This document shows, piece after piece, positions 19,795 to 31,300 of a stretch of 64,000 nt of DNA. The DNA lies in NCBI RefSeq assembly GCF_000003815.2, contig NC_049982.1, forward strand, positions 17,308,365 through 17,372,364, in the 5' to 3' direction. The stretch is from Branchiostoma floridae. Taxonomy: Eukaryota > Chordata > Leptocardii > Amphioxiformes > Branchiostomatidae. The first letter of the stretch is position 1; each line of letters opens with the position of its first letter. Under the pieces are notes generated by a model, which saw only the letters and a program-made list of their open reading frames with translations, was not told where the DNA came from and made no database searches. Made by a program: the position numbers and the translations under genes.

Positions 19795-21640
19795 ATGCCA
19801 AGTGTACTAGGAGAGGGCAGCTAACTTTGGTGTATATATGAGCCATTTAGCATTCCTGATTGGCTAATCTACGACGCAGTGTGTTTAAAATGTTATAATA
19901 CAGGCTTTTGAGCACTTCATTTCACATGGTGTGAAGCATATCATCTTGCAGTCAAAGAAAGCTGCTAGTGTGTGATTTTCTACCTATTACAAGTTTTTAT
20001 GCATGCTTACATTTTTAGTCTGTATACAGGCAGTTACTGGCACGTTTTTATTACCAATGCAGTAATACTCTTAGCATCTTGAAAAGCAATTGTCTACAAA
20101 AAAGAAGTTGCAACATGTAAAGCTCTTTTACTTCAAAGCAGCAGCTGATTTGATATTTTACATTTGTATTAGTTTTTAAACTTCTAGTTTACTTCTAAGA
20201 CAATAGTTTTTCTTTTCTGCTTTTAGGAGCAGGCATTGGTAGTTTGCATCAACTTGTATACTATCATACTGTTATGTGTACATAGTCATATTAGAGCAAG
20301 TTAATTCAAATATCCCAAACCTTTCTTTTATTGTACTGTTTTTAGTCTGCATTGTTTGTTTTGCCTTGTATCGGCTATTGCGTACGTTCTACATTGCCCA
20401 GGACCACATCAAGCACTTGTATAATTATTGTACAGTTTCCCTTTGATGTACTGGTACACATTGGAAATGTTAATCCTGTCTCTTTTGGACAAAACTGTGT
20501 TTGGAAGTGGAGTCCATATTAACAGTTGGTATGTGAAGAGGTTATTAACTGTTTTATAAAGGCCACTTATGTACATGTATGTACGTACTTCCCTGTAGAG
20601 TCGAGGAGTGAGGAATAAGGTTTTAGGTAAAAGTACAAGGTCAAAACTTTTATTCATCAATTGCATGTTGTACATAAGTTGAGTTTTCTTGTCTAGTAAA
20701 GATGTACATAAGATTAAAGTGGGTGTAAGGTTGGGGTTGCTTCAACATTCAAGTTTTAGAGATGGTTTTGTATCAAGGGTTTATTAATTCTTTGTTGTTG
20801 CATTTCTACTAAGAAAGTACATGTTGTTTTGATGTTACACAGTACTACTATATATCAAACCAATTTGACAGTATCATGTTAGAACTTCATGAAAATTATG
20901 CTAAGTACGTGGGTGTATGTACTAATTTTGTGTTTTCCTGTTATGTGGTTATGTACAAGTGGCTTTGTTTCAGTTGTTGCCCTTTTGTTACAACAGTTTG
21001 AACCAGCTGTCCATTTCTGTCAATCATTTTGCCAGTCAGTCAATTAGATACAATTTTGGCAGGTTTAAATCATCCTGTATATATTAAACTTTAAAGTAGG
21101 GAAATGAATATACCAAATCTTCCACTGCATGTATGTAGTGTCAAAGTAAGAAGAAGTACCGGGTAATCTGGAAATCATCTGTGATCTCTTTTGTTTGTAA
21201 CTAACGAGTGAGTTAGGACCAAACCGATCTGTAATGTTTTTCACGTTAGATAAACAATGGAGCCAACACAAATATTCAGAATTTCACAAATGCTGTGTAT
21301 ACATGTAATTGAACCTTTCATAAGAATGTCAAGAAATGACACATGGTGTAAAATGTAACCATCTTGGTAGCATTAAACATCCTCTCATGTGCAACAGCTC
21401 CTCTGCTCTTCAGTATGAGCACACACACACAGGTAAATGTAACAACAATCATTCAGATTACAGATGGATACATGTAGTTACAAATGAATAGGTATTGAGG
21501 TTGGGCTACTAATTGTCTGTACAACTAATTGTGGCAATATGCTAGGTTTCTTGCTATAAATTGATGGGCCAATCATGTTACAGAACTGAATACTAGTATG
21601 TGATAAACTTTTCAACAGAAACAGTGGTACTGTTTTTCTG
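19795..21640. other. Tail-to-tail intergenic region / 3' UTRs
   Basis: This lies between the stop of the PLEKHA1/2 homologue and the end of the minus-strand orphan gene. The left part is presumably a long 3' UTR. On the minus strand, AATAAA signals (TTTATT on +, near 21648 and 21659) lie about 200 bp past the orphan's stop and are its likely polyadenylation signals. A short CA run is at about 21421. I see no coding exon or structured element here. Confidence 0.5.
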
Positions 21641-21853
21641 GGCTACTTTATTACTTACTTTATTTCCAACATGTATTTCCCCAGGAAGGAACCAATATAG
21701 TAGGTATCAACAGAACTACAGGGGTGTAAGTAGCCTTATTTGCTATGTTTCCTCTGTACCAGATGGCAATCTTGCTCACTAAATGTCCTTTGTACCAACT
21801 TTGCCCCTATCTTGTGACACAGAATATTACCAGATTCCTGAGGTGGGACAGCA

Positions 21854-24389
21854 CTACATTTCAGAGTGCTGAGAATACAGCAGGGGTGAGTCTGGAAAAA
21901 TTAGAGGATCCAAGTTATCCTCATCAGGTACTGCACAGTCATCGATGTCATCTGTTTCTGCTGGGAGGAAAACACATTTAAATAATTTGTAACATTATTG
22001 ATCAATGTTGATGATTGATACAACAATGAACCTCTTCAATGTCTGACAAAACCTATTGCAATGGAAAAAACAGGAATAATCAAATTCAGCACTCTCACCT
22101 TGGTACTTCTGAGTCAATGGAAAAGGTGGTTCCAAGACATCTGAGGAGTTGTCATTTACAACTTCCTTCCAAAAGGTTTCGGTCTTTGATTCAACTGCTT
22201 CTGGTACAAGGCCTTCACCACATGAGGATATCTTGAATCCACAATACTCAGTGACGACTTCAGTTCCATTAGCTTCCCAGCTTTTCTTCTTTTTGTGCTT
22301 TTCATCAATACTTCCTTGAATGCTGAGGGCACCTAGAACAGCCTCAGAGCTGAACACAGGGCTAGGCGGATTGTCCTCTTCCCATGGTAACGAACTGTGA
22401 ATGATCTCTTCAACATTATTGTTTTTTACATCATGTTCTGTACGAAATAAATGCTCTTCTGAGGGTATTTCAGCTAAAGCAGTGTCTTCCAGAACTGCAC
22501 TTTCTCCGTCACGTAGGTTCATATCAGTGTGAACTACCTTGTCAAGTAAGTTTTCACTGATTCCTTCCTTGCATGTGATATCTGTAGACTGAGGGGAAAA
22601 GGTATCATCATCTTTATTTTCCCAGTTTTGTTTATGCTCTCTTTTGTCACCAGTTTTCTTGAGACCAACCTCTGTGCTGCCTGGATGTTGTGGGCCGATA
22701 CCATTGTCTGCTGACAGGTTAAAGGAATTGTCAGCAACTTCTGATGAATTTATAACATTTCCCTTACCGGGAGATGTCAAAAGGGATGAATTAATCTGAG
22801 GGGTCTGTCTTAGTCTTTGGGGCCATGGACCGCTTGTTGTTCCCTGACATTGCTTGACTGAACTGCATCTTGTCATTGTTGGCTTGTTGCAGTATCCCCA
22901 CCTGGCTGCAGGAGAACAATGGAAAATAGGATTTCCTGTAATTACATGGCTTGATTACAATACCTTATGGCCTCAACTGTAAGCATCAACTAGCAGAGTG
23001 CTCTCAGACAAGTATTGCAGAACTGAAAAAAAAAACTATTTCTACTGTGTGAATATGACTGATCATGACACTAGTATACATGGCTATACCATTAGAAGCA
23101 CCGGCCAGTATTGAAGTGGATTGTTGAGCATTAAAAAAGAATTCTGTAACTTTAAAAAAAATTATTTTAGTGGCTACCCGCCAAACAGCATCTGTGCCAA
23201 GGACTAACTTGGAACAAGTGAACAGAATAATACCGGTACTGTATGAATGAAGAGAATATGTTAGACACAAGGACATGTAGTGTCCAGCCAAAACAGCAAG
23301 AAATCAACTAAACCAAGTTTTTTTAATATGTCAGTTTCCCAAGAGCATCTACCTTTTTGACTCGGCACATCATCATCTTGACAGTGTTTTGCTGCCAGGC
23401 TGCAGTGCTGCTGCAGCTGACCTGCATGAAAGCTCTGTTCCAAGTCCTGTGGAAATTCTATGGCTGACAAAGAAAATATAGTGGTTTCTTTTCCATATAA
23501 TTATAACAGACAGAATCATTTCTAATAGTAATACATCCCTACATTTTCTGCAGGGTAGAATGAAGAGTTCTCATCCTAGCATGTTACTATCTGGTTCATT
23601 TACTGTCCAGACAAGTATTATATCAAAAAGCTGATTTAATTTGATCTAAGTTATCTTTTTTTTATGTAGGAGGATCAAAAGTGAATCCAATGAAGTCACA
23701 TACATTGTAACTTTTTATAAGGCTGAGAGGTTGTTAAAGAAATTAACATTTATAGATTGTCTAAAAATACATATAAAGCCACTGGTCCTCAAGGGATCAC
23801 AGAATCCTGAATATCTTACGTTCTGCCTTCAAGCCCTTTGCCATACATCCACTTCCCTCATCAGATTCTCTTTTTACAGGTGCCCTTCTGATGGGGAGGT
23901 CCAAGTGCTTGCCGGTGTAATGATGGGGAAACATGGTTGCAATAGGAAGTGTGGGCTTTCGAACATTCACAGTTCTCATCTTGTACATTCTGTAATGATA
24001 GAAAATAAAATAGCACAAAGCAAATATCTCAGTTATTTTGTCTCATGCTTTTCTTATCATTTCAATCCTTTGTATGGACCATACCAGTAACAAGTACCAT
24101 AAAACTAAAACACTTTTTAAACTAACTATTTTTTCAGACTTGAAATAAAATCACACTGAGCTTATGGGGATTCAAAACTAGCCTTCGAAGAGTGAATGTG
24201 AGGAAATGTAATTCAAGGAGAAGAAGGAGCAAAATCTTACTTCATTTAGCAGTGATTAAAGTGTGTGAGTGCGTGAGTTATCATGAGTGAACTAGTGATA
24301 GGGGGTTAATTCTAGATCAGAGCTCCTCATACACAGAAGACTCACATCCTTGTCATCAGTCTGGATCTCTTAGGCTTGGTGTAGGGCAT
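21854..24389 (-). CDS. Unrecognised 411-aa, mostly disordered protein
   Basis: Coding exons on the minus strand, in order: 24389-24346, 23989-23820, 23463-23353, 22905-22099, 21957-21854. Each has an AG acceptor and GT donor, and the phases close exactly (44+170+111+807+104 = 1236 nt, 411 aa and stop). The start MPYTKPKRSR follows a non-coding first exon. The N-terminal 60 residues are strongly basic (Arg/Lys-rich, nuclear-localisation-like). The single large exon (residues about 109-377) is rich in Ser, Glu, Asp and Asn and low in hydrophobics, with a KKKK stretch. The C-terminus is acidic, then DPLIFPDSPLL, a short hydrophobic/Pro motif that could be a binding peptide. I recognise no domain. 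The gene is real by structure; its function is unknown. It shares a divergent promoter with the DnaJ/TPR gene. Confidence 0.75.
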
Positions 24390-24903
24390 CTTTCTTTACC
24401 TATCGGCAAATATATGTGACGTTAGTTTTCATCAAGTAACTATTATATTTTTAGTTAAACGGCTTAAAGACCTTAAAGGTTGGTTATCAACAATATTTTA
24501 GAGGCATAAAAATACTGTGTAAACCGCCCTTAGAAATGCTGAAAGGCTTTAATTAAGGTTTATAATATCTCGCAAAATGGGAATGAGTTGATTATCACAA
24601 CCGGTAGTAGCTGTCATTTGTCATTATACACAAATTAACCGACCCCGATGTGAACTGGGTACTTGTATTTGTGATGATGTCTAAAGCTGGACAATTGTAG
24701 TAAAAAAAAGTATGACATTCAGGACGCTGAAATTGTCCCTGTGGGGGTACAGGACGTTAACGTTACTAGATAAAGACAACATTCAATTTCAAGAGCCGGC
24801 GCGGTAGGCAGCAGTGATGTCGTCTGCAACATTAAAAGGCCCACAAACGACAGGTAAAGCAATTCCTATCTGAGTTGAGCTGTCGACGCGACTTTATTCT
24901 TAC

Positions 24904-25048
24904 CTGTAATCACGCAAGTTAAAGTTAGATTTTTAAACACAATGAAGCACCGACTATTAAAATTTCTCCCAGCAAGAGGCTCCGTCATTTGCTGCAGACG
25001 AACTTTTTCTCTCGCCGTCTGGTCATAATTCCCGCCATTTCTTCTGAT
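24904..25048 (-). other. Non-coding first exon of the orphan gene
   Basis: On the minus strand this GC-richer stretch ends in ATTACAG|GTAAGA (donor next to 24904), and the next acceptor is at 24399. None of its ATGs stays open into the second exon: one begins ATGGCGGGAATTATG and stops after 17 codons. It is therefore 5' UTR, possibly with a short upstream frame that could lower translation. The right edge (transcription start) is approximate. Confidence 0.55.
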
Positions 25049-25266
25049 CACGTGACTACATCAGCTGATAGCAGTCGTCCTTTTTTTCGAAGATTTTTAC
25101 AATTTTTCATCTATTGCCATATGTTTTCAAAAAAGAAAAATCCACATAGCGTTCAACTAACTTCCAGTGTTTCTTTGCTTTTCTTTCCGTACAAAATTCT
25201 TCTTGCGTGACGTCAGGCCAGTTCGCGCCATTTGTCACGTGAGCTATGAACAAAATGGCGACGTCC
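25031..25266. promoter_or_regulatory. Compact bidirectional promoter with mirrored E-box and YY1-like sites
   Basis: The region separates the divergent orphan gene (-) and DnaJ/TPR gene (+). For the plus gene, TGACGTCA (CRE, 25208-25215), CACGTG in GTCACGTGA (25236-25241) and CAAAATGGCGAC (YY1-like, 25251-25262) follow one another. For the minus gene, CACGTG (25049-25054, in TCACGTGAT) is followed on the minus strand by AAATGGCGGG (ATGGCG at 25038-25033). E-box to ATGG spacing is 19 nt on one side and 16 on the other. USF/MiT-type factors bind GTCACGTGA, and YY1 sites of this form usually sit at or just after the start site. Binding is inferred, not shown. Confidence 0.6.
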
Positions 25267-25330
25267 ATGTTTTGAAATTTCCTTGGTCACTTTTTGTCTC
25301 AAAAGTTACAAATCCGAAAGGTGGTTTGAT

Positions 25331-28300
25331 ATGAAGTTGACGCGTGATGAAGCTTATGAGGTCCTGGAACTGCCACTTGGTAAGTACAACGTGTAATGTG
25401 TTTTTAACGGGCAACGTCAACATTGAAATTTAAAGTTTTTACGTCGCTTGAGGAAGTTATCAAATTCCTCAGGGCAAAATTTGTGGGGAAATAATAATTG
25501 ATTACTTCTATCTTTCAAAAGGGGGATCCCTTTTGATGGAAAATTATGTATTATTGTATGATATTCTGTAGGAATTATCAGAGATTGTCGCAGCTGCGCT
25601 GTAGTTTAACTTCAAATGGAGTTTAACTCTTGCTTTGAAGTTTTGAAGAAGTGCAGTTGTACTTCTAGGTCAAAATTACGATGTGGCGCATAATAGTTGT
25701 CATGCAGGATGTAGTTGCGAAACTGGGATGAGGAAGCAATAAATACGACCTAAGGGGTAGGAAGAAAAGACAACTTTGTTCCATTTACGCAAGACAAACG
25801 CGACAAAGTATCAAGACAAGAAAATGTAAGATGATGATGTGATGATCCAAAGTACAAATATTGTGTACTAGGTAATTTTTTGTTCTCTGCAGATGACCTC
25901 ACTGCAAAAGGATGGACAAAAGTGAAAGCACATAACAGAACTGTTAATAACAGGTCGTTTTTGGAAAGAGATATCAACGAAATTGGCACCACTAAATTTA
26001 CCAAAACTCAAGTTCCTATAATTTTGGCAAGGTAGTTTTTTTTTTTTTTTGTTAGTGATTCACATTGAAGAGATGCACTTTGAGGAGTGTTAAGAATTAT
26101 AAAGTCTTTATCATTCAGGATAGGGCATATATGTAACATTACCATACTAATTAGATAATTATCATTAAAAAAGAATGTTTTCTTACTGATGTTGAATATG
26201 GGTTTGTACCATTTTGTTTAGTATATTTGTTTAGGTACGCTGTAGATTATTCGGACTCAAACTGAGCTATAAAGCTTCATTGAAGGCTGGAATGCCCATA
26301 TGTATATAGCCTCCTTTATACCTCTTTCAAAAGTGTAGTCTTGTTCAGTGTCCAACATCCTGACTTTGTTCAATGAAACATTATGGCCAAGTGATTCAAT
26401 GTAGATACTTATTATTGATTGTCAGTACTAGTAATGAAGTAAGAAACAGACTATAGGTATAAGAATATGTGCACCATTGTGGGTTCGCTTAAAAGGCTGG
26501 GCTGTCTACCAGGCCAGGCTACCTGGCCTGTCTACCTGGCCTGGCTATCACGTCAGGCTACTCAGATCCCCCCATTCATACCCCCATCATGTGGCACTCA
26601 GCCAAAATAGCTGATTGACAGGCATAGTAATTGCTAATTTTCAACCCTGCCAGTGTCCACTGGCTGGACCCTTCGGGAAAGTGTCTGGGAGGCCTTCCTT
26701 GCAGCTGTCAGGAACACATTCAAGTACTGTACCAGTACTGTGTTCGGTAAATGCTTTAGGGTGTTAGACCTAGAAAACAGAGGTCCTGGGTTCAAATCCT
26801 TTGACATGTCACAAAATCTGTTAACAGTACTTTCCCCACTCCAANNNNNNNNNNNNNNNNNNNNNNNNNNNNNNNNNNNNNNNNNNNNNNNNNNNNNNNN
26901 NNNNNNNNNNNNNNNNNNNNNNNNNNNNNNNNNNNNNNNNNNNNNNNNNNNNNNNNNNNNNNNNNNNNNNNNNNNNNNNNNNNNNNNNNNNNNNNNNNNN
27001 NNNNNNNNNNNNNNNNNNNNNNNNNNNNNNNNNNNNNNNNNNNNNNNNNNNNNNNNNNNNNNNNNNNNNNNNNNNNNNNNNNNNNNNNNNNNNNNNNNNN
27101 NNNNNNNNNNNNNNNNNNNNNNNNNNNNNNNNNNNNNNNNNNNNNNNNNNNNNNNNNNNNNNNNNNNNNACTCTTGGCTTAGCTTAGGGTGTTAGACCTA
27201 GAAAACAGAGGTCCTGGGTTCAAATCCTTTGACATGTCCCAAAATCTGTTAACAGTACTTTCCCCACTCCAACTTGTACAAGGGGGTTGGAGAGATTATT
27301 GTCAGTGGAAGGAGAGGATCGGGCTCTATCCTGGACACAAAAATTGTACAGTTGATAACAATCCACAGCCTCAAAAAGGCTATGTGACTACTAAGATTGT
27401 ATATGTCAACATGGCATACTAGCATAGAGAACAAGGAGGTACATGTAATTATACAGTACCCCCCTTGGCCAATACAAGTTTAGCTTTACAGTGAGCAAGT
27501 GATTTATGCTCTCCCTTCTTGTTGCAAAAGCTGAGATAGTTTCTGTTCTAGAAGATAGATATTCAATAAAGAAACAAATTTCTGTTGCTGGCAAGCCCAT
27601 TCTTACACACACACACACACACACACATTTACACACCCACAAACATACGCAAACACAGTGCTGGTACTTATGTTCCTGACATGCTGCAAGCAAGGCCTCC
27701 CAGACACATTCCCAAAGGGCCCAGCCAGTGGTGGACAGGGCAACCTTGGGTCACTGGCACTAGCAGGGTTGGAGATCAGCAATTACTATGCCTGTCAATC
27801 AACTATTTTGGCTGAGTGCCATATGATGGGGCTATGAATGGGGGGATCTGAGTAGCCTGACGTGATAGCCAGGCCAGGTAGACAGGCCAGGTAGCCTGGC
27901 CTGGTAGACAGCCCAGCCTTTTAAGCAAACCCCACCATTGTCAGTACTTTCTTCTTGTTATTATTTCCTTTTTCATTTGTCATTATTGGAAGGAGTGTCA
28001 GGGAATTATAGACATTGTTACTCCTCTTCTGGAACCTTTTGTCTTGATCTGAAGAGCTTGTGTCATCCAGCAGGTAGATAAAGAAAACAAAATCAATTAT
28101 TCATAGTCATTGTTTAGGGTACTGCCACAACATAAAAGCTGGCTAACCTTGCTTACTTCATTTTCTGACAAATGTGGCGTAGTGGTCATGATTCGTAATT
28201 CGTGTATTGATAAACAATGTAGAAGATGAAATGAAATTGAAGGCAATTTTTGTAATACTAGTATACGTAGTTAGTGCAGTGCTATGACCTTGTTAGCAGT

Positions 28301-31300
28301 TTCTGGAGCTAAGTTTATGGACCCAATATTGGTCAATTCCTCGCCGGGAAACGCTCTTGCAAGAAATCGGCCATGCCGTACCGACAATACCCATTTGAGT
28401 GTCCTGCCATGCACTAGCAGTGGTGCGTGCATGCCAGACATTGCTTGTGTGTGTGTTTGTTCGGTGCTCGTGCGTGGATACTACCACTTAGCTCCGGCGG
28501 TGCTGTTGTTTCATATAGTTATAAGTTGTAACTCTTATATTCGTTGGGAAAGTATGCCTCATGTACATGTCTATGATGACAGTACATGTATAACATTATA
28601 AGGACATTGGCTTGACTATGGAATTTCAAGACATAGAAAGGTATTAGCTACATAGTTTGATGATTAGTAAATACTGCTTATTTTGATGTCAATTACCAGG
28701 TGTAATTGACATCATTATTAGCTGAATTTACAATTGTATTTTCCTTTGTAGGGCGGGAAGGTGCGACAGGTAGAATGGCTGATGAAAGTTTCAAATTATC
28801 TAGACAGTGTATATGTACAGCACAAGCATTTATATGCCAACTTCATACACAGCTTTCTCCTTATTTGCAGAAAACAAAGGCATAGATTTACATAAGTAAC
28901 ATTCCGTTTAAAACAGTGTAGTCGACGTCTGTATTTATTTATTTATGTTCCACATGCAGGAGCTGACGGGGACTCCATCCGCACTAGTTACAAGCGTCTG
29001 GCGCTGAAGTGGCACCCAGATAAACATGCCAACGATCCAGAGGCCACAAAAGTAGGTCTTTGCTGTGTGCATTCTTCGAAACTTTTACAGTCTTACCAAC
29101 AGTGGTACTATGCACCAAGTTCATGCCAGGCTCGCCAAAAATGTGTTCAATTGGTCAGTACACAACATTTGTACCAGAATGCCAAATATCTATTGGGTAT
29201 GCCAGATGTCCAGACTATTAAGTTTACATGATATAACAGGGACAGGAACAGCATAAAAGTCAAAGTTTTTTGAAAGTTGGAAAAAAAAACTCATCATTGT
29301 TTGTTTGAAGTTGAACCTGTATTTGTTCATTGTGAGAGATAGATATAAATTGGTCAATTTGTCACACTTATTGAACACACAAAAAAGCTATTGTTTGACA
29401 AGTTAAGTGTTACAACTACTGTTTGTTGTTTTGTTTTTGCATTTGCTGTGGGTAGAAGTGGACTCTCAAAATATATAATGAAGCTCACCTGAATTTTACA
29501 AACTTATGAATCTTTCTACAGAAATTTCAAGAAGTGTCTGCTGCCTATAAAAGATTGTCAGCTGATGACGATGATGACAGTGACTTTGAAATGAGTCCTG
29601 TAAGTGTTCTTAATTATCTGTTGGACTAAGAATGTACGTTTTTAAGGTTGAACAATGTAATTTTTAGCCTCATAATTTCAATTAGTCATGTGAAATTATT
29701 GACTGCAAACTTAAAGGCATTTTCCGTTCACAACAGTTGAGGCACTTGTTCTTTTTCTAGATAATCTATATAGTTTATATCTGGATGGTAGGCTGTAGCA
29801 TTAATGATAAACTAACATGTATGAATATCTTTATGAAAGTTATACATGGTCAGTTATTCTGTTGATTTTTATCCAGTTATAGAGATTGAATTGTATTTGA
29901 ATATATGTAATACCAGTCACTGTTAGCCTAGACAGTTTCTATCTTGTCATGTACAGTTATATTAGTAGTTAGCTTTTACAGATTTAAAGTAACAGGTACA
30001 TCTACAGGTATTACTTGATATTGCATAAGTTCTTTAAGTAATGATGATTTCTTTGACATTATAATTTTCAGCAAGACATGTTTGACCTGTTTGCAAGGAT
30101 CTTCATGGCCAGCCGGCTTAGTAAGTATTACAGTTCAGGACGAAGTCACTCAGATCTTGCTATTTGCTTATTGATAGAATGCAAGAACATAAGAAGCCCT
30201 TGATTGCTTGCACTAGGTAAAAATCTTAGATCTTATCATAGATTATTTGCAAGCATACCATATTGGAGAGATAGAAGAAAATTATATTTGCAAACAATGT
30301 CATTCATATTTGAAGCATTTGAAGATGTTAATTCAGGCAGTAGCAAATTGAGTGTTAATTGACAGTCAAATGTTTTCCAGTCTGATAGCAAATGGATAAT
30401 CATGTTACATGTTATAGTAACCTCTGGATGTGAACTTCTCACACCAGATATGTTCGTGCCTCTAGGTGGCTTCAACCCTTATAACGGCCACTTTGAATCA
30501 GACAGCAGTGACTACACATCTGATGATGGGGATACAGACATTCTCAACATCATGGCTGACAAAATCAAACAGAGAGTAGATGCACGGAGATTCAACAAAC
30601 AGCCGGGTAAGCTCATTCTTTTTCAGTTATTTCGACTCTGTTCATACCTGTTTTTTTGTGTCTGCATACAGCCAGATTCTGGATAAACCTGGATATGTCT
30701 ATTTGCATTTGTGCCAGGGTTAGTGAAATAAGGCTTATCCTGTCCAAAATCAGATGTATCAAGAAAGTGATAATCTACTTGGATATATCAAGGTAAATGC
30801 AGTTTTACTAGAAACTGCTACATTCCTCTTCATCCCTTAATATTTTCCATATGCATAAGTACAACAATACTTGGCAAATATCCTTTGACTCAGGGTCAAA
30901 TTTAGTAGTCTACTTATGTATTTATTTGCATAACATATTGTTTATGCTGGTGTGTTCTTTTTCTTTTTTTCCTCTGTCAATATCCAATCAGAGCTAAGGT
31001 TAGATATTAGCTGTTAATACAAGCAATTTTTCCTTGCACACAATACTATATGGCAAGCACAATCATTGTGGTAATGTGTGTGAGTAGCTTGACAAAAGGC
31101 TATAGGGAAAAAAAATCTGCATTTTTGCATAAATGTTGCCTCTAGTTCTGCATTCAGACCCTTCAAACCAGGCTATGTGAATCTGGATATATCTGGTTGT
31201 ATCCAGATGTATGAACAAGGTCATTTTAATTTTGTCATACCAATGGTATATCTGTTGATGAGAAAACATTGATGTGTTTTATAAATATTCTACAGATGTT

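Noticed and set aside
22534-22737. Other open frames overlapping the large orphan exon
   Set aside because: They are out-of-frame shadows of the 807-nt exon whose splice phases fit the chosen frame only.
24904-25048. Translation start of the orphan gene in its first exon
   Set aside because: All ATGs in this exon run into stops within it or shortly after splicing; the second-exon MPYTKPKRSR start is the one in frame with all later exons.
26653-27195. 180-residue open frame
   Set aside because: Mostly gap, with flanks that are non-coding transposon sequence.
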